A stretch of DNA of 35,224 nt from Syntrophaceae bacterium UBA6255 (lineage in GTDB: Bacteria; Desulfobacterota; Syntrophia; Syntrophales; Smithellaceae): positions 25,364-60,587 of the forward strand of contig DJVN01000195.1 in the NCBI GenBank assembly GCA_002441205.1, given 5' to 3'. A program made the position numbers and the translations under genes. Below, in pieces: positions 17,741-23,998 of this stretch (its first letter is position 1; every line of letters begins with the position of its first letter). The notes under the pieces are model-generated. The model had not been told where the DNA came from and ran no database searches. It worked only from the letters and a program-made list of their open reading frames with translations.

Positions 17741-17790
17741 GCCCAATACTGGCGCGGGTGTCGGCGGGTTCGACTCCCGCCGCCTCCATA
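17741..17790 (+). other. attP core: 3' end of a tRNA or tmRNA gene
   Basis: Bases 17764-17788 form a perfect T-arm (stem GCGGG/CCCGC, loop TTCGACT) followed by a seven-base acceptor strand CGCCTCC and discriminator A. No matching 5' acceptor, D-arm or full gene precedes it, so it is a gene 3' fragment as carried by phages that insert into tRNA or tmRNA genes. The CGCCTCCA end is typical of ssrA (tmRNA). It lies 39 bases from the 3' end of the integrase gene. The identity of the host gene is inferred. Confidence 0.7.
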
Positions 17791-17826
17791 ATTATATTAT
17801 TAAATAAATCAATGACTTGTGAGTTT

Positions 17827-19059
17827 TTAACCCTCATTTTTACCCCCGTTTTTCAGGGTCAGAGCAGGGTCAAAGGGTATCACGTTGTCAGATCGTTTCG
17901 GAAGTGTTTCTTGATAAAGTTCCCGGCTCTGTTCATCGTCCGTGTCGAAGTATCTCAGGAACGCATCGCTTAAATGACCGGTACCAAACTGCTGTATTTG
18001 CTCCGGGGAATATTTGCGTCTTAAACCGGTCGTTGAGCTATGTTTCGATCCGCCGTAAAGGTCAACGCCTTCAACTCCGAGATTAACGCAGGCTCTTATC
18101 CACCATTTATAGAGATACTTCTCGCCAAAGGGTTCATTCTCTTTCACGCCCTTAATTCCTTTAACGTGCCGGAAGAAAGGAATCTGTTTATTGGAAACTC
18201 CTATGAATTTTAATATCTCAACATCCTCATTGATAAGTGGAACCTGTTTCCATTTATCCTCTTTCGGATTAGGAAAAATGAAGTGGCGCGTCCAGAGGTT
18301 GATATTGCACTCCTGAAGAGATAGCATTTCTCCAGGGCGAACCTTGATGTAGGTGCACACCCATTTTATACCGAGGTAAATTTTTGGATTAACATGATAG
18401 GTTAATCTTTTTACTTCTTCCAAGATTTCAAATTGAACATCTTTGGAAACTCGTTTGCGTGGCTTCAAAGTGTATTTTATTTTTGGAAGTTCAGGCTGAG
18501 GAATCGCTTCTTTAGCAAAGGAAATTTTATTGCGGGACCATACCCACGCAAAGAAGTCATTCAGGAACGACCGGTAATTGTCTTTTGTCTTGTTGCCGGC
18601 CCATGTTATTCTGTTAATCGAATCAGCGATCCGGCCTTCATCAATAGCGATTGCCTTGATGTTGTCGTTTTTAAAATATGAACAGAAATATTTTTTATAT
18701 CCGGTATAATTTTTCTCCGTGCCGCCTTTTATCTTGCGCTCAATCTCTCCGTATCGATTAGTGCTTTCGATGGTCTTGTCTTCCCAATACTTTTCCATGA
18801 GATTGGAGAAGCCAAACGGATTGTCTTTTTTGTAGTCTCTTTCGTCGAAGGTCTTTTCATCCGTTTTAAAACGCCAACCGGTGAGAGTTCTTGACGCATC
18901 AATGTATGAATCAGTTCGATAACAGAGATCCCCAAACTTGACCTTATGATTATCTGTTGTGATTTCTGGATGGTTAGGACAGGCAAGATTTTTGCCCGTA
19001 TCTTTGAAATTACTACCGCAAATCGGACATTTATCGTCCGAATAAATTCCCCCCTTCAT
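17827..19059 (-). CDS. int: Tyrosine recombinase (phage integrase) with N-terminal zinc-finger
   Basis: Start chosen at 19059, where GGGGGAGG lies about seven bases upstream; a longer frame lacks a ribosome site. Residues 11-30 hold a CPIC...CPNH zinc-ribbon. Residues about 115-185 look like the SAM-like core-binding domain. The catalytic domain shows R241 (KVRPGEML), a GGSKHS block at 336-341 where classical enzymes have HxxR-H, TGHLS with H362, and Y370 in LRYF as nucleophile. The enzyme integrates and excises the phage DNA at attP next to its 3' end. The lysine at 339 in place of the usual second arginine is notable. It is the last gene of the leftward early operon, with a possible promoter of its own. 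Confidence 0.9.
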   Translation of the reverse strand: MKGGIYSDDKCPICGSNFKDTGKNLACPNHPEITTDNHKVKFGDLCYRTDSYIDASRTLTGWRFKTDEKTFDERDYKKDNPFGFSNLMEKYWEDKTIESTNRYGEIERKIKGGTEKNYTGYKKYFCSYFKNDNIKAIAIDEGRIADSINRITWAGNKTKDNYRSFLNDFFAWVWSRNKISFAKEAIPQPELPKIKYTLKPRKRVSKDVQFEILEEVKRLTYHVNPKIYLGIKWVCTYIKVRPGEMLSLQECNINLWTRHFIFPNPKEDKWKQVPLINEDVEILKFIGVSNKQIPFFRHVKGIKGVKENEPFGEKYLYKWWIRACVNLGVEGVDLYGGSKHSSTTGLRRKYSPEQIQQFGTGHLSDAFLRYFDTDDEQSRELYQETLPKRSDNVIPFDPALTLKNGGKNEG

Positions 19060-19089
19060 ACATAGACCTCCCCCAAGGCTTTGAGGGAT

Positions 19090-19116
19090 GGTATATTTAT
19101 TTGCAGCGGCAGTCAA
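19090..19116 (-). promoter_or_regulatory. Candidate integrase promoter
   Basis: On the minus strand TTGACT (19116-19111) and TATACC (19095-19090) are separated by 15 bases, 31 bases before the integrase ATG. The spacer is short, so strength is uncertain. Confidence 0.35.
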
Positions 19117-19137
19117 CATGATTTATTTAATCTCTCG

Positions 19138-19374
19138 CTACTGCCCTTTCTTTGGTTTGCATTTGGCCTCCACTTCCGGCGCATATATTTTAATATACGT
19201 TACCAAATCATCACTGCTTATCTTTAGTCTTGCAATATTTTTACTTCCGCCCCATGCTTTTGGCCCAGCTATTCTATAACCCGATTTAGGGTTTCCGTTT
19301 TCATCGACTGGGGATAAGTAAGCAAGTTTATTTCCTTCTGCATTAATCTCTACCTCTAAAATATGTGTACTCAT
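19138..19374 (-). CDS. Small phage protein, unknown (78 aa)
   Basis: The ATG at 19374 overlaps the stop of the upstream gene (ATGA) and has GGAG just before it; a longer frame would run through that gene. The protein is acidic to neutral, mixed alpha/beta, ending in a lysine-rich tail (KCKPKKGQ). No motif recognised. It is the penultimate gene of the early operon before the integrase, in a run of short overlapping genes typical of phage accessory functions. Confidence 0.6.
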   Translation of the reverse strand: MSTHILEVEINAEGNKLAYLSPVDENGNPKSGYRIAGPKAWGGSKNIARLKISSDDLVTYIKIYAPEVEAKCKPKKGQ

Positions 19375-19682
19375 TTCTCCCACTCCAAGCATTCCTCGCA
19401 CAGAAGGCGAGGGTTGAGGATGTATTTTATTGGGATGGTGTCGTTCATTTTTTGAGCACACCCATATCGTTGATTGTTGTTTAATTTCCAAGCAAAATTT
19501 TGCAACAAACCTTTCTTTTCCAACTCATCCAGCAGCACCTTTGCGTTGGAGCAGAAGGCAGAATTTATATTCTGCCCACAAGAACATATACTCCTCGGCG
19601 GCACGCTAATTTCTTCATGCCACAGCAATCCGAGCTTCTCCGCTACGAGCTTGTTGATCTCTGTGTTTGATAATTCGGTCAT
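19371..19682 (-). CDS. Small phage protein with cysteine pairs, ABA-sandwich-like start (103 aa)
   Basis: The start has the pattern TxLxNxEINxLVAEKLGLLWHE found at the front of phage 'ABA sandwich' proteins. Cysteines occur as SICSCG near residue 33 and LLCEEC near the C-terminus, so metal binding is possible. It overlaps its upstream neighbour by four bases (ATGA) and its downstream neighbour likewise, so the group is translationally coupled. Function unknown; the family placement is from memory of the N-terminal pattern. Confidence 0.65.
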   Translation of the reverse strand: MTELSNTEINKLVAEKLGLLWHEEISVPPRSICSCGQNINSAFCSNAKVLLDELEKKGLLQNFAWKLNNNQRYGCAQKMNDTIPIKYILNPRLLCEECLEWEK

Positions 19683-19945
19683 TTCCGTACCTCCAGCCAG
19701 TCTGACAGCAACTGGAAAAAGTTTTGGAGCTGATAGTTAAATAATAACCTATCTTCTGGTAGCCTATTGTAAATAAATATGTGAAAGTTTATACAGTCTC
19801 CCTTCTTCTCCATAATCTCAACGGCTTCAAGAATGTCGTTGCCATTAAGTGGATGGACTTCCCATCCCTGTAATCCAGCAGCAACTGTCTTTAGGTAATC
19901 TTCATAATCCCACCCCAAATACTCAAAAATCAGTTGCTTGTTCAT
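19679..19945 (-). CDS. Small phage protein, unknown (88 aa)
   Basis: ATG at 19945 with GGAGGGAG seven bases upstream. The protein is acidic, rich in aromatic residues and leucine, with a likely alpha-beta-alpha arrangement (YLGWDYEDYLKTV, NFHIFIYNR, LFNYQLQNFFQLL). It lies in a chain of four genes joined by four-base overlaps. No known family. Confidence 0.65.
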   Translation of the reverse strand: MNKQLIFEYLGWDYEDYLKTVAAGLQGWEVHPLNGNDILEAVEIMEKKGDCINFHIFIYNRLPEDRLLFNYQLQNFFQLLSDWLEVRK

Positions 19946-20301
19946 ATCACTCCCTCCTTAGCTATAGCTACTATACAACAGAATCGTTCTGCGTCGTAAA
20001 AGAGCCAAGCAAATATCTCCGCTACCCAAACTGTTCTTGATACTTCTTTTTGATAAATTGATTCTGCGTACATATAGATATCATGATGATACCCCTTATC
20101 CACCAGCCACGTAAAAACCTTATGCATATCGTCAGGAGTTGTGAAGGTGTGATTTAATGCTAAATTAGAAATTACTTTCCAGCAGCATTTTGTGCAAATA
20201 CTCCACCCGCTATCTCCGATAGGTTCATAATCATGCCAGCACTCCCCTATCATTTCTGTCAGGAGCTTGCATCGCTCCGGTGTCATTTTGTAGTCGTTCA
20301 T
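19942..20301 (-). CDS. Phage protein with CxxC-type cysteines, ABA-sandwich-like (119 aa)
   Basis: The N-terminus MTPERCKLLTEMIGECWHDYEP and a following CTKCC motif recall small phage proteins of the ABA-sandwich group. Residues about 95-115 are hydrophobic and aromatic. Its ATG overlaps the stop of a 21-residue reading frame (ATGA), which carries its ribosome site AGGAGG within its last codons, so translation is probably coupled. Function unknown. Confidence 0.65.
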   Translation of the reverse strand: MNDYKMTPERCKLLTEMIGECWHDYEPIGDSGWSICTKCCWKVISNLALNHTFTTPDDMHKVFTWLVDKGYHHDIYMYAESIYQKEVSRTVWVAEIFAWLFYDAERFCCIVAIAKEGVI

Positions 20302-20363
20302 TTCCCCTCCTTGTAGTCTTTGAGATACGATAACGCTAAGTCATTATTACTCATCTTATCCAT
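20298..20363 (-). CDS. 21-aa small ORF coupled to the following gene
   Basis: ATG at 20363 has AAGGAG eight bases upstream, inside the 3' end of the previous gene. The peptide begins MDKMSNND and ends KEGK; its stop overlaps the next ATG (ATGA) and its last codons contain the AGGAGG used by that gene. It may be a short real protein or a leader that couples translation. Confidence 0.5.
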   Translation of the reverse strand: MDKMSNNDLALSYLKDYKEGK

Positions 20364-20377
20364 TTCGTTCACTCCTT
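20361..20377 (-). repeat. 17-bp duplicated translation-start cassette, copy 1
   Basis: AAGGAGTGAACGAAATG, ribosome site plus stop of the upstream gene plus new start codon. The same 17 bases occur at 20564-20580 at the start of the upstream gene, so both gene junctions are identical. Confidence 0.7.
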
Positions 20378-20566
20378 GCAATTAACATTCATACATTTTT
20401 GAGTATATTGATGTATTGTCTTTCTTTGACAATTAGGGCAAATAGTTGCAAATTCTCCTGCTTGTTCTTCTGGCGTACATGGATTGTTAAGACGGTCTTG
20501 TATTAATCTATGGTATTTATCTGGGTCTCCGCCAGCGTCTTTCCAACATTTTTCACAGCTTGACAT
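20369..20566 (-). CDS. Small zinc-ribbon phage protein (65 aa)
   Basis: Start at 20566, preceded by AAGGAG. The protein has CEKC near residue 4, then the segment NPCTPEEQAG, a CPNC pair and a final CMNVNC. These paired cysteines fit a small zinc-binding protein, a type seen often in temperate phage early operons. It overlaps the end of the DUF5131 gene by 14 bases. Biological role unknown. Confidence 0.7.
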   Translation of the reverse strand: MSSCEKCWKDAGGDPDKYHRLIQDRLNNPCTPEEQAGEFATICPNCQRKTIHQYTQKCMNVNCKE

Positions 20567-21485
20567 TTCGTTCACTCCTTTTCATCCACGGCAGATCGTC
20601 ATGCGTCCGGCCGTCCAGTTCACGACCGGCTTTGTTACGGCCAACTTTGATAGCATCAAGTGTGTGTTTGTTCGTGCCATTGACATTTTTTATAAACGCA
20701 TGGGCGTTTTTAAACGTGGCTAGTTCCCAAAATTTTCCTTGATTAGCGGGTAGCCATTCACCCCATTGCTTAAAAAAGAACGGCACCCCAGCCGCCGCGC
20801 ATTGGTTTCTGACCGACCTTACCCAATCAGGATGCAAGGGCCGCGCTCCGGGACCTGTTTCTCCGCCAAGGATCACGGCGTCAAGGCAATCGCCGCGCGG
20901 CCCACTCACTGCCCTATCCAAAGCCGGGAGTGTTGCTGGGAGAAAACTCACAATATCAATCGCCCCCAGCATCGGCTCAATACTCAAAAACTTCTTTCCG
21001 GGCACTTGTAAGAATATAGGGATTTTTTCGTCGGCTTCTGCTTGATTGCAGACGGTGAGGCCCCAATAAACATTTTCCAACGGATTAGGAAATTCACGCA
21101 AGAATGTTTCTGGCCGTTTTGTGAGGCACAAATATATATTTTGTTTAAATTCCGCCATTGCGTGATAAACTTGCGTTAAAAAAAACGGCGGTATATCTGG
21201 ATGCCCAAGATCATTCCAGATTGCAAAGACTTTTGGCTTGCGCGTGTTGAAGCGTTTGAGGCGTTCGGGATATACTTCTATCCGCCCGTTAAATTTACCG
21301 GTTTTTTCATCTGTTAAAAAAGGCCAACATCTTGTATTGCCATCAGACTTATATGATTTGCCTGTCCGGCTGAATCTATGCGCTATCCCCGCGCTCCAAC
21401 AATGCTCACACCCCGGTGAACACGGCGTACAGCCATCAACCAGCGTTATCCCTTCTTGCCAATATCTGCCTTTGCTAATATTCAT
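20553..21485 (-). CDS. Phage Gp37/Gp68 family protein (DUF5131), radical-SAM-like
   Basis: The start at 21485 has GGAGG about six bases upstream. The N-terminal GITLVDGCTPCSPGCEHCW carries Cx3Cx2C (C22, C26, C29), the iron-sulfur ligand pattern of radical SAM enzymes. Further family marks are FAIWNDLGHPDIPP, LTKRPE, NVYWGLTVCNQAEAD, FLSIEPMLG, VILGGETGPGARPLHPDWVRSVRNQC and FFFKQWGEW. This matches the phage Gp37/Gp68 (DUF5131) family, common in actinophage and proteophage genomes. The substrate is unknown. It lies three bases from the helicase gene upstream. Confidence 0.9.
   Translation of the reverse strand: MNISKGRYWQEGITLVDGCTPCSPGCEHCWSAGIAHRFSRTGKSYKSDGNTRCWPFLTDEKTGKFNGRIEVYPERLKRFNTRKPKVFAIWNDLGHPDIPPFFLTQVYHAMAEFKQNIYLCLTKRPETFLREFPNPLENVYWGLTVCNQAEADEKIPIFLQVPGKKFLSIEPMLGAIDIVSFLPATLPALDRAVSGPRGDCLDAVILGGETGPGARPLHPDWVRSVRNQCAAAGVPFFFKQWGEWLPANQGKFWELATFKNAHAFIKNVNGTNKHTLDAIKVGRNKAGRELDGRTHDDLPWMKRSERNVKL
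20564..20580 (-). repeat. 17-bp duplicated translation-start cassette, copy 2
   Basis: Exact second copy of the sequence at 20361-20377. Here the upstream DUF5131 gene is read through the block in another frame and ends 11 bases after it. Confidence 0.7.
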
Positions 21486-21487
21486 AC

Positions 21488-23122
21488 CTACCTCCACACG
21501 CACGGGAACGGCTGCGCTTTTGCTGATACCCGGCGCCCTGTTCCCCTGAAAAAAGTTAATGGATAATTCGTCCGGACATGAGCAAGGCAGTTTTCCAGTT
21601 CCTTGATAGTCATGTCCTGTCTTTTTTTACGCATGACCAGCAGAACTTCATAGTTAAGTGTCTGCGGTTTAAATCTGTTTTGAGCAGCATATCTTTTTAT
21701 GTGATCGTCTATCCGCTCGCGCAACTCCGCCTCTTGCTCCGAGGCCGTTTTTTCCGCTACGGGAATTCCCGTAGCGAGAAGCATTTCACGTTTGCCGGTG
21801 AGGGCAGAGGACAGCGGGGTTATTCCGCCGGGGGCCGGTTCCAGCCGGAAACCGCCGCCATCCTCCGCTTTTGCGCCATCGACGTGGCGCGCAGCCTGCC
21901 TTTTTTCCATAATTGGCAACTGTTCTGCCTCTATTTTCTTCATGACCTGTTTAAAAAGCGGATCTGCCGGAGCGAATATATGGCCTGTCTGCTCGTCGTA
22001 GTGACCTCCACAAGGCGATATCCTATTTGCCCTTGCCGTCATTTGCTCAATCCATGGAACGCTCCTGATGCGGGTTAAACAGATAATATGGCTTATTTCG
22101 GGGATATTTAAACCTTCATAGGCCATAGCAACCGTTACGATCACGTCTAGCTTCCCGGCTTTCATTTTGTTGATTACCTTCAATGCCGCCGCCGAATCTT
22201 CGGACGTGGCGATATCGCAGCGTGACAATCCAGATAAATTGGCAATATGCCTTTTCGCTTCTGTAATATTGGAAGTGACGACAAGGCACTTGGAGCCGGG
22301 ATATTTCGCGGCATGGTCCTGCCAGTGGCGAATACCGGTTGACAGTAGATGATCGGCGTACTCAGTCTTTAAAGCCGTGTAGAGGGCTTTGTTGGCGTCC
22401 TCTTCGTTCATTTTGTCCATACTGGCGACACTAACTTTGCGCCCGCGCCGGTCTTCCCATTCTGCAGAACCATCGGATAAATGGAAGGCAAGTGGAATTA
22501 TTGCCTTTTCTGACAGGGCATCCGCCCGAGTATAGCGAATTACCGCCGTATCATGGCTATTCTGCAGGAAGGGCGTGATAGACTTCCCGCGGCCGCGGTA
22601 AGGTATAAAAGCTATTTTTGATTGATCCCCGCGCTCAAGGGTGCCTGTCATAAGAACGCGGTATTTTGCCAGAGCGAAAAGCGGCGCAATTTTGTCGTTC
22701 CAAAGAGAATCTTCTTGAACGTGATGGAATTCATCCATGATCAGGATATAACGATAATGTTGAAACTGTTCTATCAGCAGACCTTCATCCATGCCGGCGG
22801 CGTTGTATGTCGTTGCGAAGCCGTCCAGACCGCGACAAGGATTTTTCTCATTCGTGCTCTGCCGGATCTTCAGCGAATGATTGAACATGGTCCGGAAATA
22901 AGGGTTGACGAATTCCCGTTCTGCTTGATCGGTCAAGGATAAGCGCGGGGCAATCCAGATAAGTTTATCGGCAAGTCCGGCTTTTATCAGCCTGCCGGCC
23001 TGAATCGGGATTAAGCTCTTCCCGCCTCCGGGCGTCACCTGGTTGTAAATAGTACGTATAGGTGCGCCTTCTATAATATTGTCAATCGTGTCTTCAAATT
23101 CGCGCTGGTGTTTTCTCAGCAT
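21488..23122 (-). CDS. Superfamily 2 DNA/RNA helicase (DEAD/DEAH-type, 544 aa)
   Basis: The ATG at 23122 overlaps the previous stop by one base (TAATG). Motif I is TPGGGKS (30-36), motif II DEFH (130-133), motif III TGT in VLMTGTLERG, and the second RecA-like domain ends with QMTARANRISP (motif VI). A C-terminal extension of about 120 residues contains a proline/alanine linker and a charged helical tail. Such helicases in phage early operons act in replication or recombination; XPB/RAD25-like and type I restriction-like helicases are relatives. Context with SbcC/D homologues favours recombination-linked DNA processing, which is inference. Confidence 0.88.
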   Translation of the reverse strand: MLRKHQREFEDTIDNIIEGAPIRTIYNQVTPGGGKSLIPIQAGRLIKAGLADKLIWIAPRLSLTDQAEREFVNPYFRTMFNHSLKIRQSTNEKNPCRGLDGFATTYNAAGMDEGLLIEQFQHYRYILIMDEFHHVQEDSLWNDKIAPLFALAKYRVLMTGTLERGDQSKIAFIPYRGRGKSITPFLQNSHDTAVIRYTRADALSEKAIIPLAFHLSDGSAEWEDRRGRKVSVASMDKMNEEDANKALYTALKTEYADHLLSTGIRHWQDHAAKYPGSKCLVVTSNITEAKRHIANLSGLSRCDIATSEDSAAALKVINKMKAGKLDVIVTVAMAYEGLNIPEISHIICLTRIRSVPWIEQMTARANRISPCGGHYDEQTGHIFAPADPLFKQVMKKIEAEQLPIMEKRQAARHVDGAKAEDGGGFRLEPAPGGITPLSSALTGKREMLLATGIPVAEKTASEQEAELRERIDDHIKRYAAQNRFKPQTLNYEVLLVMRKKRQDMTIKELENCLAHVRTNYPLTFFRGTGRRVSAKAQPFPCVWR

Positions 23123-23676
23123 TATCGTTTCCCGCCTGCAATCTTCTTGAATTTCGGAGCCTCTTTCTGTTCCGGCTCTCTGGCGACCATGATATTGCAC
23201 CATTCTTTATAGTCTTCATCCGCCCAGGACGGGCAGGAATAGATTTGAAGCATCTGGCCGTCTTTAAGCTCGGGCACTTCTTCGTTTTTGCCGATGATGC
23301 GCGGCAGTTCAGTTCCAGAGACGAAAATCAAATCCATGCGGGAGGGACAGCGATTACAGACCTTTTCCAGAACCAGATCGCCTTCCGGCCGCAGATAACA
23401 AGGCCTTGCTGTTTCATTGTCGTCAAATAGTCCGGTTTGAAGTTCGTCGCATGAATCGGAAAAGGTATCTTTGACCTGCTCAGTGACAAACTTGATTTCG
23501 CTTTGCAGTTTGAAGTTTCCGTTCGCGGCGCCCGGTTTAATTATTAGGCCAAGAGATATTTTCAAGTCTGCTTCACCGCTGTTCAAAAATGCTTCATTGA
23601 TTTTGGAAATGTAACTCAACATTGCGTTGGTCAGCATTTCCCCGCCCTTGCGTAAAGTCTTTTCTCCGATTTTCAT
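23122..23676 (-). CDS. Phage early protein with clustered cysteines, unknown (184 aa)
   Basis: ATG at 23676 with a strong AAGGAGG seven bases upstream. The N-terminal 70 residues are a mixed alpha/beta segment; residues about 70-160 contain cysteines in the order C-DELQ, RPCYL, VCNRCPS, YSCPSW and WCN, which could bind zinc or an iron-sulfur cluster. A lysine-rich tail ends the protein. Its stop overlaps the helicase start, so both may form a unit. A GC-rich hairpin and a structured RNA lie in its leader. Not recognised. Confidence 0.7.
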   Translation of the reverse strand: MKIGEKTLRKGGEMLTNAMLSYISKINEAFLNSGEADLKISLGLIIKPGAANGNFKLQSEIKFVTEQVKDTFSDSCDELQTGLFDDNETARPCYLRPEGDLVLEKVCNRCPSRMDLIFVSGTELPRIIGKNEEVPELKDGQMLQIYSCPSWADEDYKEWCNIMVAREPEQKEAPKFKKIAGGKR

Positions 23677-23708
23677 TTATTTCCTCCTTTAAAGGTTTGT
23701 TTTTAACC

Positions 23709-23750
23709 GGGGCGGGGTGCAGCCTCCTACTTCCTGCTCTCCCCGCGCCC
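23709..23750 (-). other. GC-rich hairpin in the leader of the 184-aa gene
   Basis: On the minus strand GGG-C-GCGGGG pairs with CCCCGCCCC around a loop of about 23 bases, with one bulged C. There is no T-tract after it; the gene's ribosome site follows some 20 bases later. It could stabilise the message or slow read-through. Confidence 0.4.
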
Positions 23751-23756
23751 TTCTCA

Positions 23757-23870
23757 TTATGCGGGAAATTTGCACATGGGACGCGCCTTATCCGTGACGT
23801 AAGCCGGTTTATCCCATGGTGTCCGGCTCAGGAATGACCTTGCAACGTGCTTCTTAACTTCTATGATCAC
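23757..23870 (-). CDS. Possible 37-aa protein between sbcC and the 184-aa gene
   Basis: GTG at 23870 with AGGGAG eight bases upstream opens a 37-residue frame (MIIEVKKHVARSFL ... CKFPA) ending at TAA 23757. The composition is protein-like and basic. It occupies most of an otherwise gene-free stretch in the minus-strand operon. It is short and uses GTG, so it remains tentative. Confidence 0.45.
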   Translation of the reverse strand: MIIEVKKHVARSFLSRTPWDKPAYVTDKARPMCKFPA

Positions 23871-23902
23871 GCTTAAATCTCCCTAAGTGGTTATTTTATT
23901 GA

Positions 23903-23994
23903 TCGGTAGCCTACGTTCAACCGGCACCAGTAGCATGATGACTACCCGATAACGGACGGTGTCGAACCGCCATTAGCCACTATCGGCTTACCGA
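23903..23994 (-). ncRNA. Candidate structured RNA between sbcC and downstream genes
   Basis: TCGGTA (23903-23908) pairs with TACCGA (23989-23994). Inside are GTAG/CTAC (23930-23933 with 23942-23945) and CCGATA/TATCGG (23946-23951 with 23981-23986), the latter enclosing a hairpin GG-A-CGGT/ACCG-CC (23954-23971). The result is a closed multi-branch fold of about 92 bases. It lacks a tRNA layout and I recognise no RNA family. Strand is assigned from the operon direction. Confidence 0.4.
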
Positions 23995-23998
23995 ATTC

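Noticed and set aside
17711..17788. A complete tRNA with an anticodon arm GCCAG-cccaata-CTGGC
   Set aside because: The loop lacks the conserved U33, and there is no D-arm or 5' acceptor strand to pair with CGCCTCC. Only the T-arm and 3' acceptor are convincing.
23903..23994. tRNA gene between sbcC and the 184-aa gene
   Set aside because: A D-arm-like and a T-loop-like piece are visible, but they share bases and no consistent cloverleaf can be drawn.
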